A model generated the notes under the pieces. The model was given only the letters and a program-made list of their open reading frames with translations, had not been told where the DNA came from and did not search any database. Shown piece by piece: positions 18,307-28,500 of a stretch of 64,000 nucleotides of DNA. Numbering within the stretch: the stretch's first letter is position 1; every line of letters begins with the position of its first letter. This DNA comes from Acanthopleuribacter pedis (GTDB lineage: Bacteria; Acidobacteriota; Holophagae; Acanthopleuribacterales; Acanthopleuribacteraceae): positions 62,001-126,000 of the forward strand of contig NZ_JAFREP010000027.1 in NCBI RefSeq assembly GCF_017377855.1. The letters are read 5' to 3'. Both the position numbers and the translations under genes were made by a program.

Positions 18307-19449
18307 TTACTTCCAGGGAGTTCCGTCACTTGCCTGCTGAAGCGGGAGCGCCACGTAAAAGGTGGTGCCTTCGCCGGGGTTGGATTCGAACCATATACGG
18401 CCTCGGTGGAGGCGCACTAACTGGTCGGCAATGGTGAGGCCGGCACCGCTGCCGTCCGCCACCCGGGACTTCTTTTTGTAGCCGCGAAATAGCTCGAAGA
18501 TTTGGTCGCTGATTTCGTCGGCGACGCCGTCGCCGTTGTCGCGCACGAAAATGACACAATGCGCCCCTTCCTGTCGCGCGCCGACCTCGACATAGGGATC
18601 AGGGTTGGGGTTATGGTCGATGGCGTTGCTAACCAGCCGATGAATGACCTCGGCCAACTTTTCCTCATCGGCGCAGACCTGCGGCAACGGCATCACCACC
18701 CGAATTTCGGTACCACTCGATTTGATTTGCGGCGCCAACTCTTGCATCACCCCAATTACCAACGGCATCAAATCCAACTCGCGGCACGCCAATGGCGCGG
18801 AGGCTAAGCGGGTTAACCGATGCAGATCGGCCAGCATGCGGTCCATACGCGAACTAAGCCGCCGAATGGAACTCAGGTAATCGCGGTTTTCTTTGCTGAT
18901 CCAGGAGCCCAAATCCTCTTCTAGGAAGGTGGTGTAGTTGTGGAGGGCGCGCAGAGGCTCGCGCAAATCGTGGGCGGTAATGCGCGCAAAGGTTTCCCAG
19001 TAATGCTTCAAACGCTTGCGCCAATGGAGCCCGCGTTGTTTGGTTTGGCGCCGCTGCCAGGCCAGTTCGAGGGTGGTGCGAAAACGGGTCGGCGACAGGT
19101 CGTCCATCACCAAATAATCCAACACCGAGCCACCTACCAAGGCGGCCATGTCGTTTTCCTGTGCACGCCGACCGAGCAACAACACGGGAAGATCGGCCTC
19201 GTCAGCTAATTCGATGGACATCGGTTGGCCTGGGCCCGTGTCCCGAAAGACGCAAAGCAGCAAGCCGTCGTCATGATCACCCGGCACAAAACCCTTGCCC
19301 TCACCGGGATCCGGGAAGAGGACGGGCGGAACGAGGCCTTCCTCGTGCCAACCCTCCAGCCGTGCCCACCAGTCAGCGGCCTCGTCGCGCTCGCCCAGCA
19401 AGATAAATGAGGGCGTGGTCAACGGGGAAAAACTGCTACTTGCCGTCAT
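18307..19449 (-). CDS. Sensor histidine kinase with degenerate receiver-like N-terminus
   Basis: A 380-residue soluble kinase. ATG 19449 is chosen: it overlaps the end of the upstream kinase gene and has AGGAAG upstream; the longer frame adds 16 codons without support. Residues about 10-130 look like a receiver fold, but the acidic pair and lysine of true receivers are not evident. HisKA follows, with the phosphoacceptor histidine in ITAHDLREPLRALHNY. The catalytic domain has N-box RLVSNAIDHNP, G1 RDNGDGV and G2 GSGAGLTIAD. The layout resembles phytochrome-type/bacteriophytochrome kinases with the HDLREPLR box. It is the last gene of a three-gene overlapping operon with a second kinase and a single-domain receiver. 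Confidence 0.88.
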   Translation of the reverse strand: MTASSSFSPLTTPSFILLGERDEAADWWARLEGWHEEGLVPPVLFPDPGEGKGFVPGDHDDGLLLCVFRDTGPGQPMSIELADEADLPVLLLGRRAQENDMAALVGGSVLDYLVMDDLSPTRFRTTLELAWQRRQTKQRGLHWRKRLKHYWETFARITAHDLREPLRALHNYTTFLEEDLGSWISKENRDYLSSIRRLSSRMDRMLADLHRLTRLASAPLACRELDLMPLVIGVMQELAPQIKSSGTEIRVVMPLPQVCADEEKLAEVIHRLVSNAIDHNPNPDPYVEVGARQEGAHCVIFVRDNGDGVADEISDQIFELFRGYKKKSRVADGSGAGLTIADQLVRLHRGRIWFESNPGEGTTFYVALPLQQASDGTPWK

Positions 19450-20833
19450 GCGACAACTTCCTACCAGACCGGAACGTGAGGGTGAAGGCGGTACCACGAC
19501 CGACCCCCTCGCTGGTCGCGCGAATATCGCCGCCCATCTCTTTCATGGCCAGGGCACAGTAGGGCAAGCCGAAACCGTGTCCCTCTTTTTTGGTGGAGTA
19601 CCCATAGGCAAACAGATTGGTGAGTTGCTCCGGTTCAATACCGCAGCCGGTGTCGCGAATTTCCAAACAAATACGGTCGTGGTTCTCATCGGAGGTACGC
19701 AGAATAAGGTGGCGGTGGCGGTCCGGCGGGTTGGCGGCCATGGCTTCAATCGCGTTTTTGACAAGGTTGATGAGAATTTGCAGGATCTTGGCGCGGTTGG
19801 CAAAGACGGGACGCGTGGCAAAATGTTGGGTAAACACTTGTATTTGGTAGGTTTCAATCAGTTCTTCGTTCAAGCTGACGACTTTATCCACGGTACTGCC
19901 CAAATCCAGTGGATTCGACTTCAACGCATCTTTGGCACGGGTCTGCTGCTGTTCGATAATGTCGCGCATCATCAGCAGCCGCTCGTTGAGGAGGTCCAAT
20001 TCGCCGTTGAGTCGCTCCTGCTCTTTCTGCAGGTGTTCCCCCGAACTAAGCAAGTACTTGGGAAGCAACTTGCCCTTGGGATGGTCGACAATAAAACGGT
20101 CGAAGTCTTCGAGATGATCGCGGATTAAACCATGTGCCAACAGCATGTTGCGTAGTTGAGAGCCCTCCAACACGGAGCGCATCTGGAAGATGGAGGTGCC
20201 CATGTTGGTGAGCACGTTGCCGAGGTTGTGAATGACGGAGGCGGAGAATTCTGCCATTTTGCGGAAGTGTTTTTCACTTTCGAGCAAGGTTTGCTGCACC
20301 TGCCGGCGTTCACCAACCTCTCGCTCAAGCTCCAACTTGGAAGCTCGCAAATCAGCGTTTCGGGCCTCCAGTTCGGCATGGGACCGCTCCAAAGCACCAC
20401 GGCTGTTTTCCAGCTCGGCTACTAAGTTGTGTTTCTCCATGGCATTTAAGACGGTGCGTTTCAAGGCGTTAGCAGTGATGTGATCCTTGACCAAATAATC
20501 CATAGCCCCGAGCTTAAGCGCCTGCACGGCAATGGATTCACTCCCCATCCCGGTTAGCATCACCACGGGTAACGGCAACCGGGCCCGTTCGCCAAGCAAA
20601 CTTTGCAATACGGCCAAACCATCTTGATCGGGGAGGCTGTAGTCGAGCAGCACACAATCGGGCGACCACTGTTCAATTTCGGCCAACCCCTCGGCGGCGG
20701 TTTCCGCCTCACGCCATGCGATCCCCTCACCAAAATGCCGCTTGAGGTAACGGCGGTAAATTTGGCGATCCTCGGCGAGATCCTCAATCATGAGGATGCG
20801 CCGCATTTGCGTGTCGGGGGCTACGTCATTCAT
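19436..20833 (-). CDS. Receiver-histidine kinase
   Basis: A 465-residue cytoplasmic kinase with an N-terminal receiver: IEDLAEDRQIY acidic pocket, phosphoacceptor aspartate in DCVLLDYSLPDQDG, T in VVMLTGMGS, K in YLVKDHI. A coiled coil (residues about 135-195) joins it to a kinase core whose histidine box is SVIHNLGNVLTNMG, the HNLGN subtype; the catalytic part has NLVKNAIEAM, IRDTGCGI and GHGFGLPYCALAM. The start is ambiguous: GTG 20863 overlaps the stop of the preceding gene (GTGA), while ATG 20833 is just before the receiver; the latter is used here. The 3' end overlaps the next kinase by 14 bp. Confidence 0.9.
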   Translation of the reverse strand: MNDVAPDTQMRRILMIEDLAEDRQIYRRYLKRHFGEGIAWREAETAAEGLAEIEQWSPDCVLLDYSLPDQDGLAVLQSLLGERARLPLPVVMLTGMGSESIAVQALKLGAMDYLVKDHITANALKRTVLNAMEKHNLVAELENSRGALERSHAELEARNADLRASKLELEREVGERRQVQQTLLESEKHFRKMAEFSASVIHNLGNVLTNMGTSIFQMRSVLEGSQLRNMLLAHGLIRDHLEDFDRFIVDHPKGKLLPKYLLSSGEHLQKEQERLNGELDLLNERLLMMRDIIEQQQTRAKDALKSNPLDLGSTVDKVVSLNEELIETYQIQVFTQHFATRPVFANRAKILQILINLVKNAIEAMAANPPDRHRHLILRTSDENHDRICLEIRDTGCGIEPEQLTNLFAYGYSTKKEGHGFGLPYCALAMKEMGGDIRATSEGVGRGTAFTLTFRSGRKLSHDGK

Positions 20834-20859
20834 GCAGGGAGTTCCGCCTCGGGAGGGAG

Positions 20860-21315
20860 TCACATTTGCGGAAGAGCAACACAGTCAAACCAAAAACGGC
20901 CTAAGGTGCGCAAAGTCGAAACGAATTCGTTAAAGTCCATGTTCTTTTTGATGAAGGAGTTGGCCCCTCTAGCATAGCAGGCCTGAACGTCTCGTTCATC
21001 AATCGATGTGGTGAGGATAATTACGGGTAAAACCCGCGTAGCAGGATCGGCCTTAAGCCAAGCCAAAAGATCGTGCCCCTTCTCTCCCGGCAAATTAAGG
21101 TCGAGCAACAGGAGCAAAGGTGGTTGATCGTAGGCCTCATCGTCAAAAGGCGGGCGACGCTGTAAAAAAGCACGCAACTCGGTACCATCGACACAATGGT
21201 AAAGAGGACTGTTCACGCCGGCACGCCGCAAGGCACGACGGGTGATCATAAAATCGTCGGGACTGTCTTCAACGATTAGAATGGGTGCGGTATCACGGGG
21301 TTCAGCGGCTCCCAT
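20860..21315 (-). CDS. Single-domain response regulator (Rcp1-like)
   Basis: A 151-residue stand-alone receiver. The acidic pair is in LIVEDSPDDF, phosphoacceptor aspartate in LLLLDLNLPGEKG, threonine pair in VIILTTSID, lysine in SFIKKNMDF. There is no output domain. Extended loop QRRPPFDDEAYDQPP before the aspartate strand is typical of Rcp1/CheY-like partners of HDLREPLR kinases. ATG 21315 has an excellent AAGGAGG box. It is the first gene of the leftward operon; it probably exchanges phosphate with one or both kinases downstream. Confidence 0.93.
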   Translation of the reverse strand: MGAAEPRDTAPILIVEDSPDDFMITRRALRRAGVNSPLYHCVDGTELRAFLQRRPPFDDEAYDQPPLLLLLDLNLPGEKGHDLLAWLKADPATRVLPVIILTTSIDERDVQACYARGANSFIKKNMDFNEFVSTLRTLGRFWFDCVALPQM

Positions 21316-22544
21316 GCCACCTCCTTAGGAAGGTTACGGTGCGGGCTTCCCGAAAAAGCAAGCCATACGAAGGAAGCAACCCACAACCAAACTAACGGAA
21401 CAACGGTGTAAACGCAATCAAAGCAATCAAAGTAAACCAACAGATTTCAGGGGACTTAACTTGGTGAATTGCTCGCAGCGATGCGACTTTCCCGCGGAGT
21501 AGGGCCGGTACCGGCGCGAAAGCGCAAATGACAAAACAACCGCAACCCCCCGAAAAATTACAACCAACGAATCTTTCGCGCTACACCAACAACAGCTTAC
21601 CGCAGTTATTTATAAACCGTGAGACAAAACACAAAAAATTCGACGGGTTTGGCATTCATTACACGGCAAGCTCCCCCACCGATTTGATGGAGGCAATTTT
21701 GGGCCACAAGCGGAAAACAAGGCGCGAAAAGGCACAATCCGATAACCCCGGCACAGCACCGGCTAGGAGCAGATGCTGTGCCAGTGTCTCCCTGCCCACG
21801 GCAGGCCAAAGTTTTTTTACCAGAAGAATATCTTTTATTAACCAACTTAGTTTAGCTAATTAACGTCAGATACACATTTTCTATTATTTTTGGTGAAAAT
21901 CACAACCGCAGGACAGCCTCCCGAATCCAGAGCGCACCTTATATCCACTGTTTCAAATGAATTATGACATCCTTCAGACTACCTGGAGCCGGTTTAAGAG
22001 GAATCCCTATTGGCAAGATTTGGTTCAGATGGTAGAGTTTGCCCGCTTCGAGACGTTTTTTAGCTCTACACGAGGTTCTACTTTCATGCCCTTAGCTTAT
22101 TTTGCTAGCTTGCACCTATTCTTTTCATCAATCAAAACCCCTTATCAATACACTTTCTCGACCTGATCAGCTTTTATTAACCTGATTTCCACCGAATCTT
22201 TGCCCCTACAGGGTCATTACCACCACCCAGCCCAGCTTCTTACGATGGATGCCACCCGGCAGAAACCCATACAGGTAGAGCGGGCCTTCCGAGGCATGGT
22301 TCTCCACACCCCACAACAAACATCGAATCCATCGGCCCACGCCGGGGAATCGGCGTTCGGGGACAACCCCGTTCGGCCTCGCCGCGACGATCCACGCTTG
22401 GTGAGATACCGGCGAGGCACCGCTTCGACCCGCATCGCCGCCATCGCGGTTGCTTGCCCGCGTTGGCAACGGCGCGTCCAGTAATCCTGGCCGCCAACCA
22501 CCCACCACGGACCTTAAAACCCAACTAAAGGAAGGTTTTTGTTC
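21316..22544. other. 1.2-kb AT-rich intergenic region before the Rhs gene
   Basis: No supported gene. Open frames at 21528-21863 and 21957-22166 lack ribosome-binding sites and family resemblance. The base composition from 21340 to 22200 is clearly more AT-rich than both flanks. A hairpin/terminator-like structure sits at 21750-21818. The last 300 bp return to high GC and must contain the promoter of the Rhs gene; AAGGAAGG at 22528-22535 is its ribosome-binding site. Confidence 0.6.
21750..21818 (+). ncRNA. Candidate structured RNA ending in a terminator-like hairpin
   Basis: A perfect 9-bp stem GGCACAGCA (21750-21758) / TGCTGTGCC (21774-21782) is followed 8 nt later by a perfect 6-bp stem CCTGCC (21791-21796) / GGCAGG (21800-21805), six further bases and seven T (21812-21818). 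The nearest downstream gene begins 725 bp further on, so this is more like the end of an independent transcript than an attenuator. I do not match it to a known RNA family. Confidence 0.4.
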
Positions 22545-25500
22545 ATGAACGCTCTTCTTCGTATCTATCTCATAGCTTTAATGTTATCCGCTCTACCGAT
22601 CACAGCGCAGCCCGGAGACGCCAACGGCGACGGCCGGCGTGATTTGCAGGATGTGGCGCTGCTGAATGATGTCATTCAGGGCCGCACAACCGCTTCCGGC
22701 GAGGCCGACTGCAACGGTGACGGCAGCGTGACGGTCGCGGACATTGTCTGCGTGATCAACGCGATCAAACAGGCGGGCGGCACGCACCCCATTGACCCGG
22801 CGACCCTGGCCACCCCCAACGACCCTACGGTTGTGACGCCTTTTGCCGCATCGGTGAGCTTCCTATTCGCGGGTCCTAATGCGGTTCAGACGGGTGTCGC
22901 CGAGGGGGCCTTGGATGCCCAATACATGTCGGTGATGCGCGGCGTGGTTCGCGATGCCGCGGGTTCGCCGTTACCCGGGGTGACAGTTCGGGTGCAAGGC
23001 GCCGACGAATTCGGCACGACCCGGACCCGCGCGGACGGGATCTTCGATTTGGTGGTGAACGCGGGCGACCTTCAGTCGCTGCGCTTTGAAAAGCCGGGCT
23101 ACATTCCGGTATTCCGCAAGATAGATCCGCGAGCCAACGATTTCGCGTGGTTGGAAGACGTGTTGATGACACCGTTTGACAGCGCGGTCACACGGGTAGA
23201 CCTGACAAGCGACCAAGCGCAGATCGCACGGGGCAGCGTGGTGGAAGACAGCGACGGTCGCCGACAAGCCACCCTGTTCTTCGCGCCCGGCACCAAAGCC
23301 GAAATGGTGTTGCCTGATGGAAGCACCCGTGCGCTGAGCAGTTTGTCGGTGCGGGCCACGGAATACACGGTGGGGCCGGACGGGCCCAAAGCGATGCCGG
23401 CCAACTTGCCTCCGGCGAGTGCCTACACCTACTGCGTTGAGTTGAGTGTCGATGAAGCGGTGCAACAGGATGCGCAAACGGTGCGTTTCGACCGCGAGGT
23501 CGCTTTTTATGTGGACAACTTCCTCAATTTACCAACGGGGATTTTGGTGCCGGTTGGCTATTTCGACCGCGAGCGCCAAGCCTGGATCGCGATGGACAAC
23601 GGCCGCATTATCGAGGTGCTGGCGCCGGATGCCGCAACCGGGCTCGCCCGTTTGGATGTGGACGGTAGCGGTCAAGCCGCCGACAGCGCCGCCTTGGAAG
23701 CGCTGAACATCACCGAAACTGAGTTACGTGAACTGGCCACGCTATATCCAATGGGCGCCACCTTGTGGCGGGCGATGACGGACCACTTCACCCCGATGGA
23801 CCTGAACTACGGTCAGTTGTTGCCGCCGGAAGCGGAGGCACCGGAAGAACCGGAAGAGGAAGAGGAGGAAGAAGAGGATCCGTGTGAAAAAAGCGGCTCC
23901 ATTATCGACGTCCACAACCAAAGCCTGGGTGAGGTTCTGGGGATTTCGGGCACGCCTTATTCGCTGTACTACAAAAGCACGCGGGTACCGGGACACCGCC
24001 TTTCGCGTCAACTGGACCTGCGCCTGACGGGCGCCACACTACCGGCGGCGGTAAAACGGGTGCTGCTCGAAGTTCATGTAGCCGGTCAGAAATACGAACG
24101 CAGCTTCACGGCGCAAACCAACCTGCGCCACCGTTTCATTTGGGACGGGTCAGACGGCTACGGCCGAGCGGTTCAAGGTAAAGCAACGGCCACGGTAAAA
24201 ATTGGTTACGTCTACGACAGCCTGCTGCAGTTGCCGGCGGAAACCCCGCGTTCCTTCGGCTTGTTCGGCAACGGCAACCCTGTTTCGGCCAACGCGGGCC
24301 GCAACGAAATCACGCTCTGGCAGGAGCAAATCCGCTACGTGGGCACCTGGGACGCACGCGCCTTGGGTTTGGGCGGCTGGTCGGTCAACGAGCACCACGT
24401 CTACGATCCCACCTCACGCACGCTGTACATGGGCGACGGCACGATTCGCACGGCGGCAAGTGTCGGCCGGGTGATTGAAACGGTGGCGGGTAACGGCGTC
24501 AGTGGGTTCAGCGGCGACGGCGGTCGCGCGACGGACGCCCAACTGGCGAACCCACAAGACGTGGAAGCGGACAACCGCGGCAACCTGTACGTCACGGACA
24601 TGGAAAACAACCGCGTCCGCAAAATCAGCCCGGACGGGCGCATTTCCACACTGGCGGGTTTCGGCGAAGCACCGGGCAACTCGGGCACGAAGGATCTGCC
24701 AGGGGCACAGGTGCAGTTGAACCTGCCTTGGACCACAAAGTGGGATGAGCGCGGCGGTTTGTTCATTGCAGACACCCACAACAACCTGGTTCGCAAATAT
24801 AAAGACGGCATGGTCGGCTGGGTTGCCGGCCTGAACAGCGAAAAGGGTTCGGGCATGCGCGCGCTCAGCGCCGAAAGCCTGACCTTCTCAACCCAAGCCA
24901 AACTGAACCGCCCGGCGGGTTTCGCGGTCGACAGCGAAGGCAACCTGTTCTTTGCGGACAAGTTCAACCACCAGGTCTACCGTGTAGACCGCGAGGGTGT
25001 GATCACGGTGGCGGCGGGAAATCCCGACCCGGACGGTGACGGTGTCAACGAGGGAGGTTACGGCGGCGACAACGGTCCGGCCTTACAAGCTCGTCTGAAC
25101 CTACCGACCTGTGTCGAGGTCGACCGTCAGGGTAATTTGTACATCGCGGACCTGGCCAACAACCGCATCCGTAAGGTGGATCGCACGGGTCGGATTACCA
25201 CCATCGCGGGTACCGGTGTGCGCGGTTTTGCAGGTGACAACGGTCCCGCGGTAGACGCCCAACTGGCAGGCCCCGTTGTGGTGCGCGTTGGGCGTAGTGG
25301 TGCCGTCTACTTCGCGGACGCCTGGAACGAAAAGATCCGCAAAATCACGCCGGACGGCATCATCACCACCATCGGCGGTTACACGGGTGGATCGGTCGAC
25401 GGTTCGGAAGGTTCAGCGGCCACGAGTTCACGCCTCGGCACCATCAACGGCTTCGGTTTGGACGAACACGAAAACGTTTACGTGGCCTGCTCCGCGCAAA

Positions 25501-28500
25501 ACCGCATCCGTAAAATTGCGGCGCCGGAACCCAGATTCCAAGCAGACGAAATCATCGTGCCCGATCTGGACGGCGAAAGCTACTTCGTCTTTGATCTCTC
25601 CGGTCGCCACCTGCGCACCCACGACGCGATGACGGACGCGGCGATGTTTCGCTTCAGCTACGGCCCCGGCGGCACCTTGAGCGCGATCACCGACATCGAC
25701 AACCAAGTGACCCGATTCGATTACGAAAGCCACGCGGACGGTATTGTCATCACCGGTCCCTACGGCCAGCAAACCACGCTGCTGTTGAACAGCGACGGCT
25801 TTTTGGGCGATTTCCAAAATCCCGCCGGCAACAGGGCGAGGATGACCTACTACGCGGACAGCCGCTTCGGCCTGCTCAACACCTTCACGGATTACAACCG
25901 CAACACCTGGACCTTCACCTATGACGACCAAGGCCGGCTCACCCGCGACACGGATCCCGAGGGCGGCTTTCAAGCGCTGGCCCGCGTGGAACGCGCCAAC
26001 GGTTACACGGTGACGGTCACCACCGCGGAAGGTTTGGTGACCGATTACCACATGGCGATCCAAAAGGACGGCACGACCCGACGCTGGGTCGACGGCATGG
26101 ACTGCGATTGTCCCCAGGTAGAGGTGACCAGCACGCCGGACGGCACGACCACGATTCGCCAACGGGAAGGCACGGTCATCACCAAAACCTCGCGTTCCAG
26201 CGCGCGCTGGGGTCGCTTGGTCACGGTGCCCTACCAAACCCGCGTCACCACCCCGGCCGGGCGCCAACTGACGGCGCGCATCGAGGAAACGGTGACCTTC
26301 GACGATCCGGTTCAGCGCAACGCGCTAAAAACCCACGTCTACAACGTGGACGTCAACGGCAAGAAAAACACGGTCACCTATGACCACGACGCCCGCACAC
26401 TCACCAGCGTGAACGCCAAGAACTTGGCGACGCAAACCTTCTTCAACAACGCCAACGCCATTTCCCGCGTAGAACGACCCGGTCAGGCCTCGATTGACTA
26501 CGAATACCGTCCCGACGGGCAGATCGCCAAGATCACGCGAGGCACACGCGTCATTGAATTCGACTATGACGACCATGGTTATGTGGACCAAATCACGGAT
26601 CCCTTGAACCGGGTCACCCTTTACCGCAACGACATTTTGGGTCGTGTCCAGGAAACTACCCTGGCCGACAGCAAGCTGGTTTCCTTCGGTTACGACGACA
26701 ACGGCAACGTCACCCGTATCGACCCCCCCGGCAGCGACGCCTTCGTCTATGGTTACGACAAACGCAACCTGCGCGATTCGGTATCCTCACCGGACCAAGA
26801 AGGGGCGGTCACCCACCAATTCGACAAAGACCTCAACCCCACCCATCTGGTTTACCCGGACCACCGCATCCTCAACACGGTTTACGACGACTACGGTCGC
26901 CTCGACCGGATCGAGGCGGACGGCTTCGTGACCACGGCCCACTACCACGGTACCACGGGTCAATTGGAACGCATCAGCAACAGCCACGGCCCGGAAGTGG
27001 CACTGGGTTACGACGGACACCTGCCCAAGAGTGTGAGCTGGACGGGTGAAATCGCCGGTTCGGTCGCGGTTACCTACACCAACGATTTCGAAATCGAAGG
27101 CATTCAGGTCAACGATACGCCCGAGGTTCGCGGCGTGTACAACAACGTGGGCGAACTCACCCAAATCGGTGCGATGACCCTGACCTACGCGGACGACACC
27201 GGCTTCATCGACGGCACCACCTTGGGTCAGGTAAGCACCGAGTTCGGCTTTAACAGCTACGGTGAACCCAACGTTTACGGGGTCCAGGTCGGCGCGCAAA
27301 CACCGCTCCATTTCGACGTGACCTACGATGCTCTGGGCCGCATTGACAGGGTCACGGAAACCCGGGACGGGATCGCCCATGTCGACCGTTACGTCTACGA
27401 TCCCCGTGGACAGTTAACCCAAGTCCTGCGCGACGAGGTCCTGATTGAAAGCTATGGCTACGACGATTTCGGCAACCGCACGGATGAACTAAACGCGGCG
27501 GACATCGCGGCCTACGACACGCGCGGCCGCCTGACCGCGCACGGCGACTGGGACTACAGCTTCGGTCCCAACGGCGATCTGAAAAGCAAGAAAAACCGCG
27601 TGACCAACGACGAGGTCAGCTACAGCTACGACCTGCTTGGTAACCTGCGCGACGCAACCCTCGCCGACGGCACCCGCATCGACTACGTCATCGACGCCAC
27701 CAACCGTCGCGTCGGTAAAAAGGTCGACGGCACCCTGGTTCAGGGCTTCCTCTATCAGGACAACCTCAACCCGGTCGCTGAACTCAACGGCGCGGGTGAG
27801 ATCGTCAGCCGGTTTGTCTACAGCATCAAAGGCAACGTGCCCGATTTCATGATCCGCGACGGTAAAACCTACCGCATCATCTCGGACTTCCGCGGCAGCC
27901 CCCGCCTGGTCCTCGACACGGCGGACGGTACGGTCGTCCAGGAACTCCGCTACGACGCCTGGGGCCGCATCCTAGCCGACTCCAATCCTGGCTTTCAACC
28001 CTTTGGGTTTGCAGGGGGTATCGTCGATCACCACACGGGGCTGGTTCGCTTCGGGGCACGTGATTACGATCCCGCGGTCGGCCGTTGGACGGACGTGGAT
28101 CCGCTCGGCAGCGACGGCGGCCTCAATCGCTACCGCTACGCCAACAACGATCCGGTAAACTTCGTCGACCCCGACGGCAACCTCCCGTTCCTGGTCATTC
28201 TGGCGATCAAAGCCGCCGGCGAAGCCATCATGGACGTGCTCAACCAAATGATGGAGAACGGCGGAAGCTGGGAGTGCATCGACTGGAACCAGGTCGCGAT
28301 CTCCGCGGGCTTGGGCGCCCTGGGTCCCGGCCTCTCCAAACTCGCTAAGATGAAGTGGTTCAAGGACCTCTTCAAAAAAGCGCAAAAAGGCTGTTTCGTC
28401 GCCGGCACCTTGGTGGCAACGGCAAACGGGCTGGTTCCCATCGAGGACGTTCAGGTCGACGACCAGGTTTGGAGCTACGTGGAGCGCTCCGGCGCGGTGG

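Noticed and set aside
21528..22166. Short open frames in the AT-rich gap (111 and 69 codons)
   Set aside because: No ribosome-binding site, no recognisable domain, and one spans the terminator-like hairpins.
22206..22524. Overlapping minus-strand frames of 94-100 codons before the Rhs gene
   Set aside because: Three overlapping frames without a preferred one; codon pattern fits chance frames in GC-rich DNA, though one contains a curious GPLYLYGFLPGG segment.
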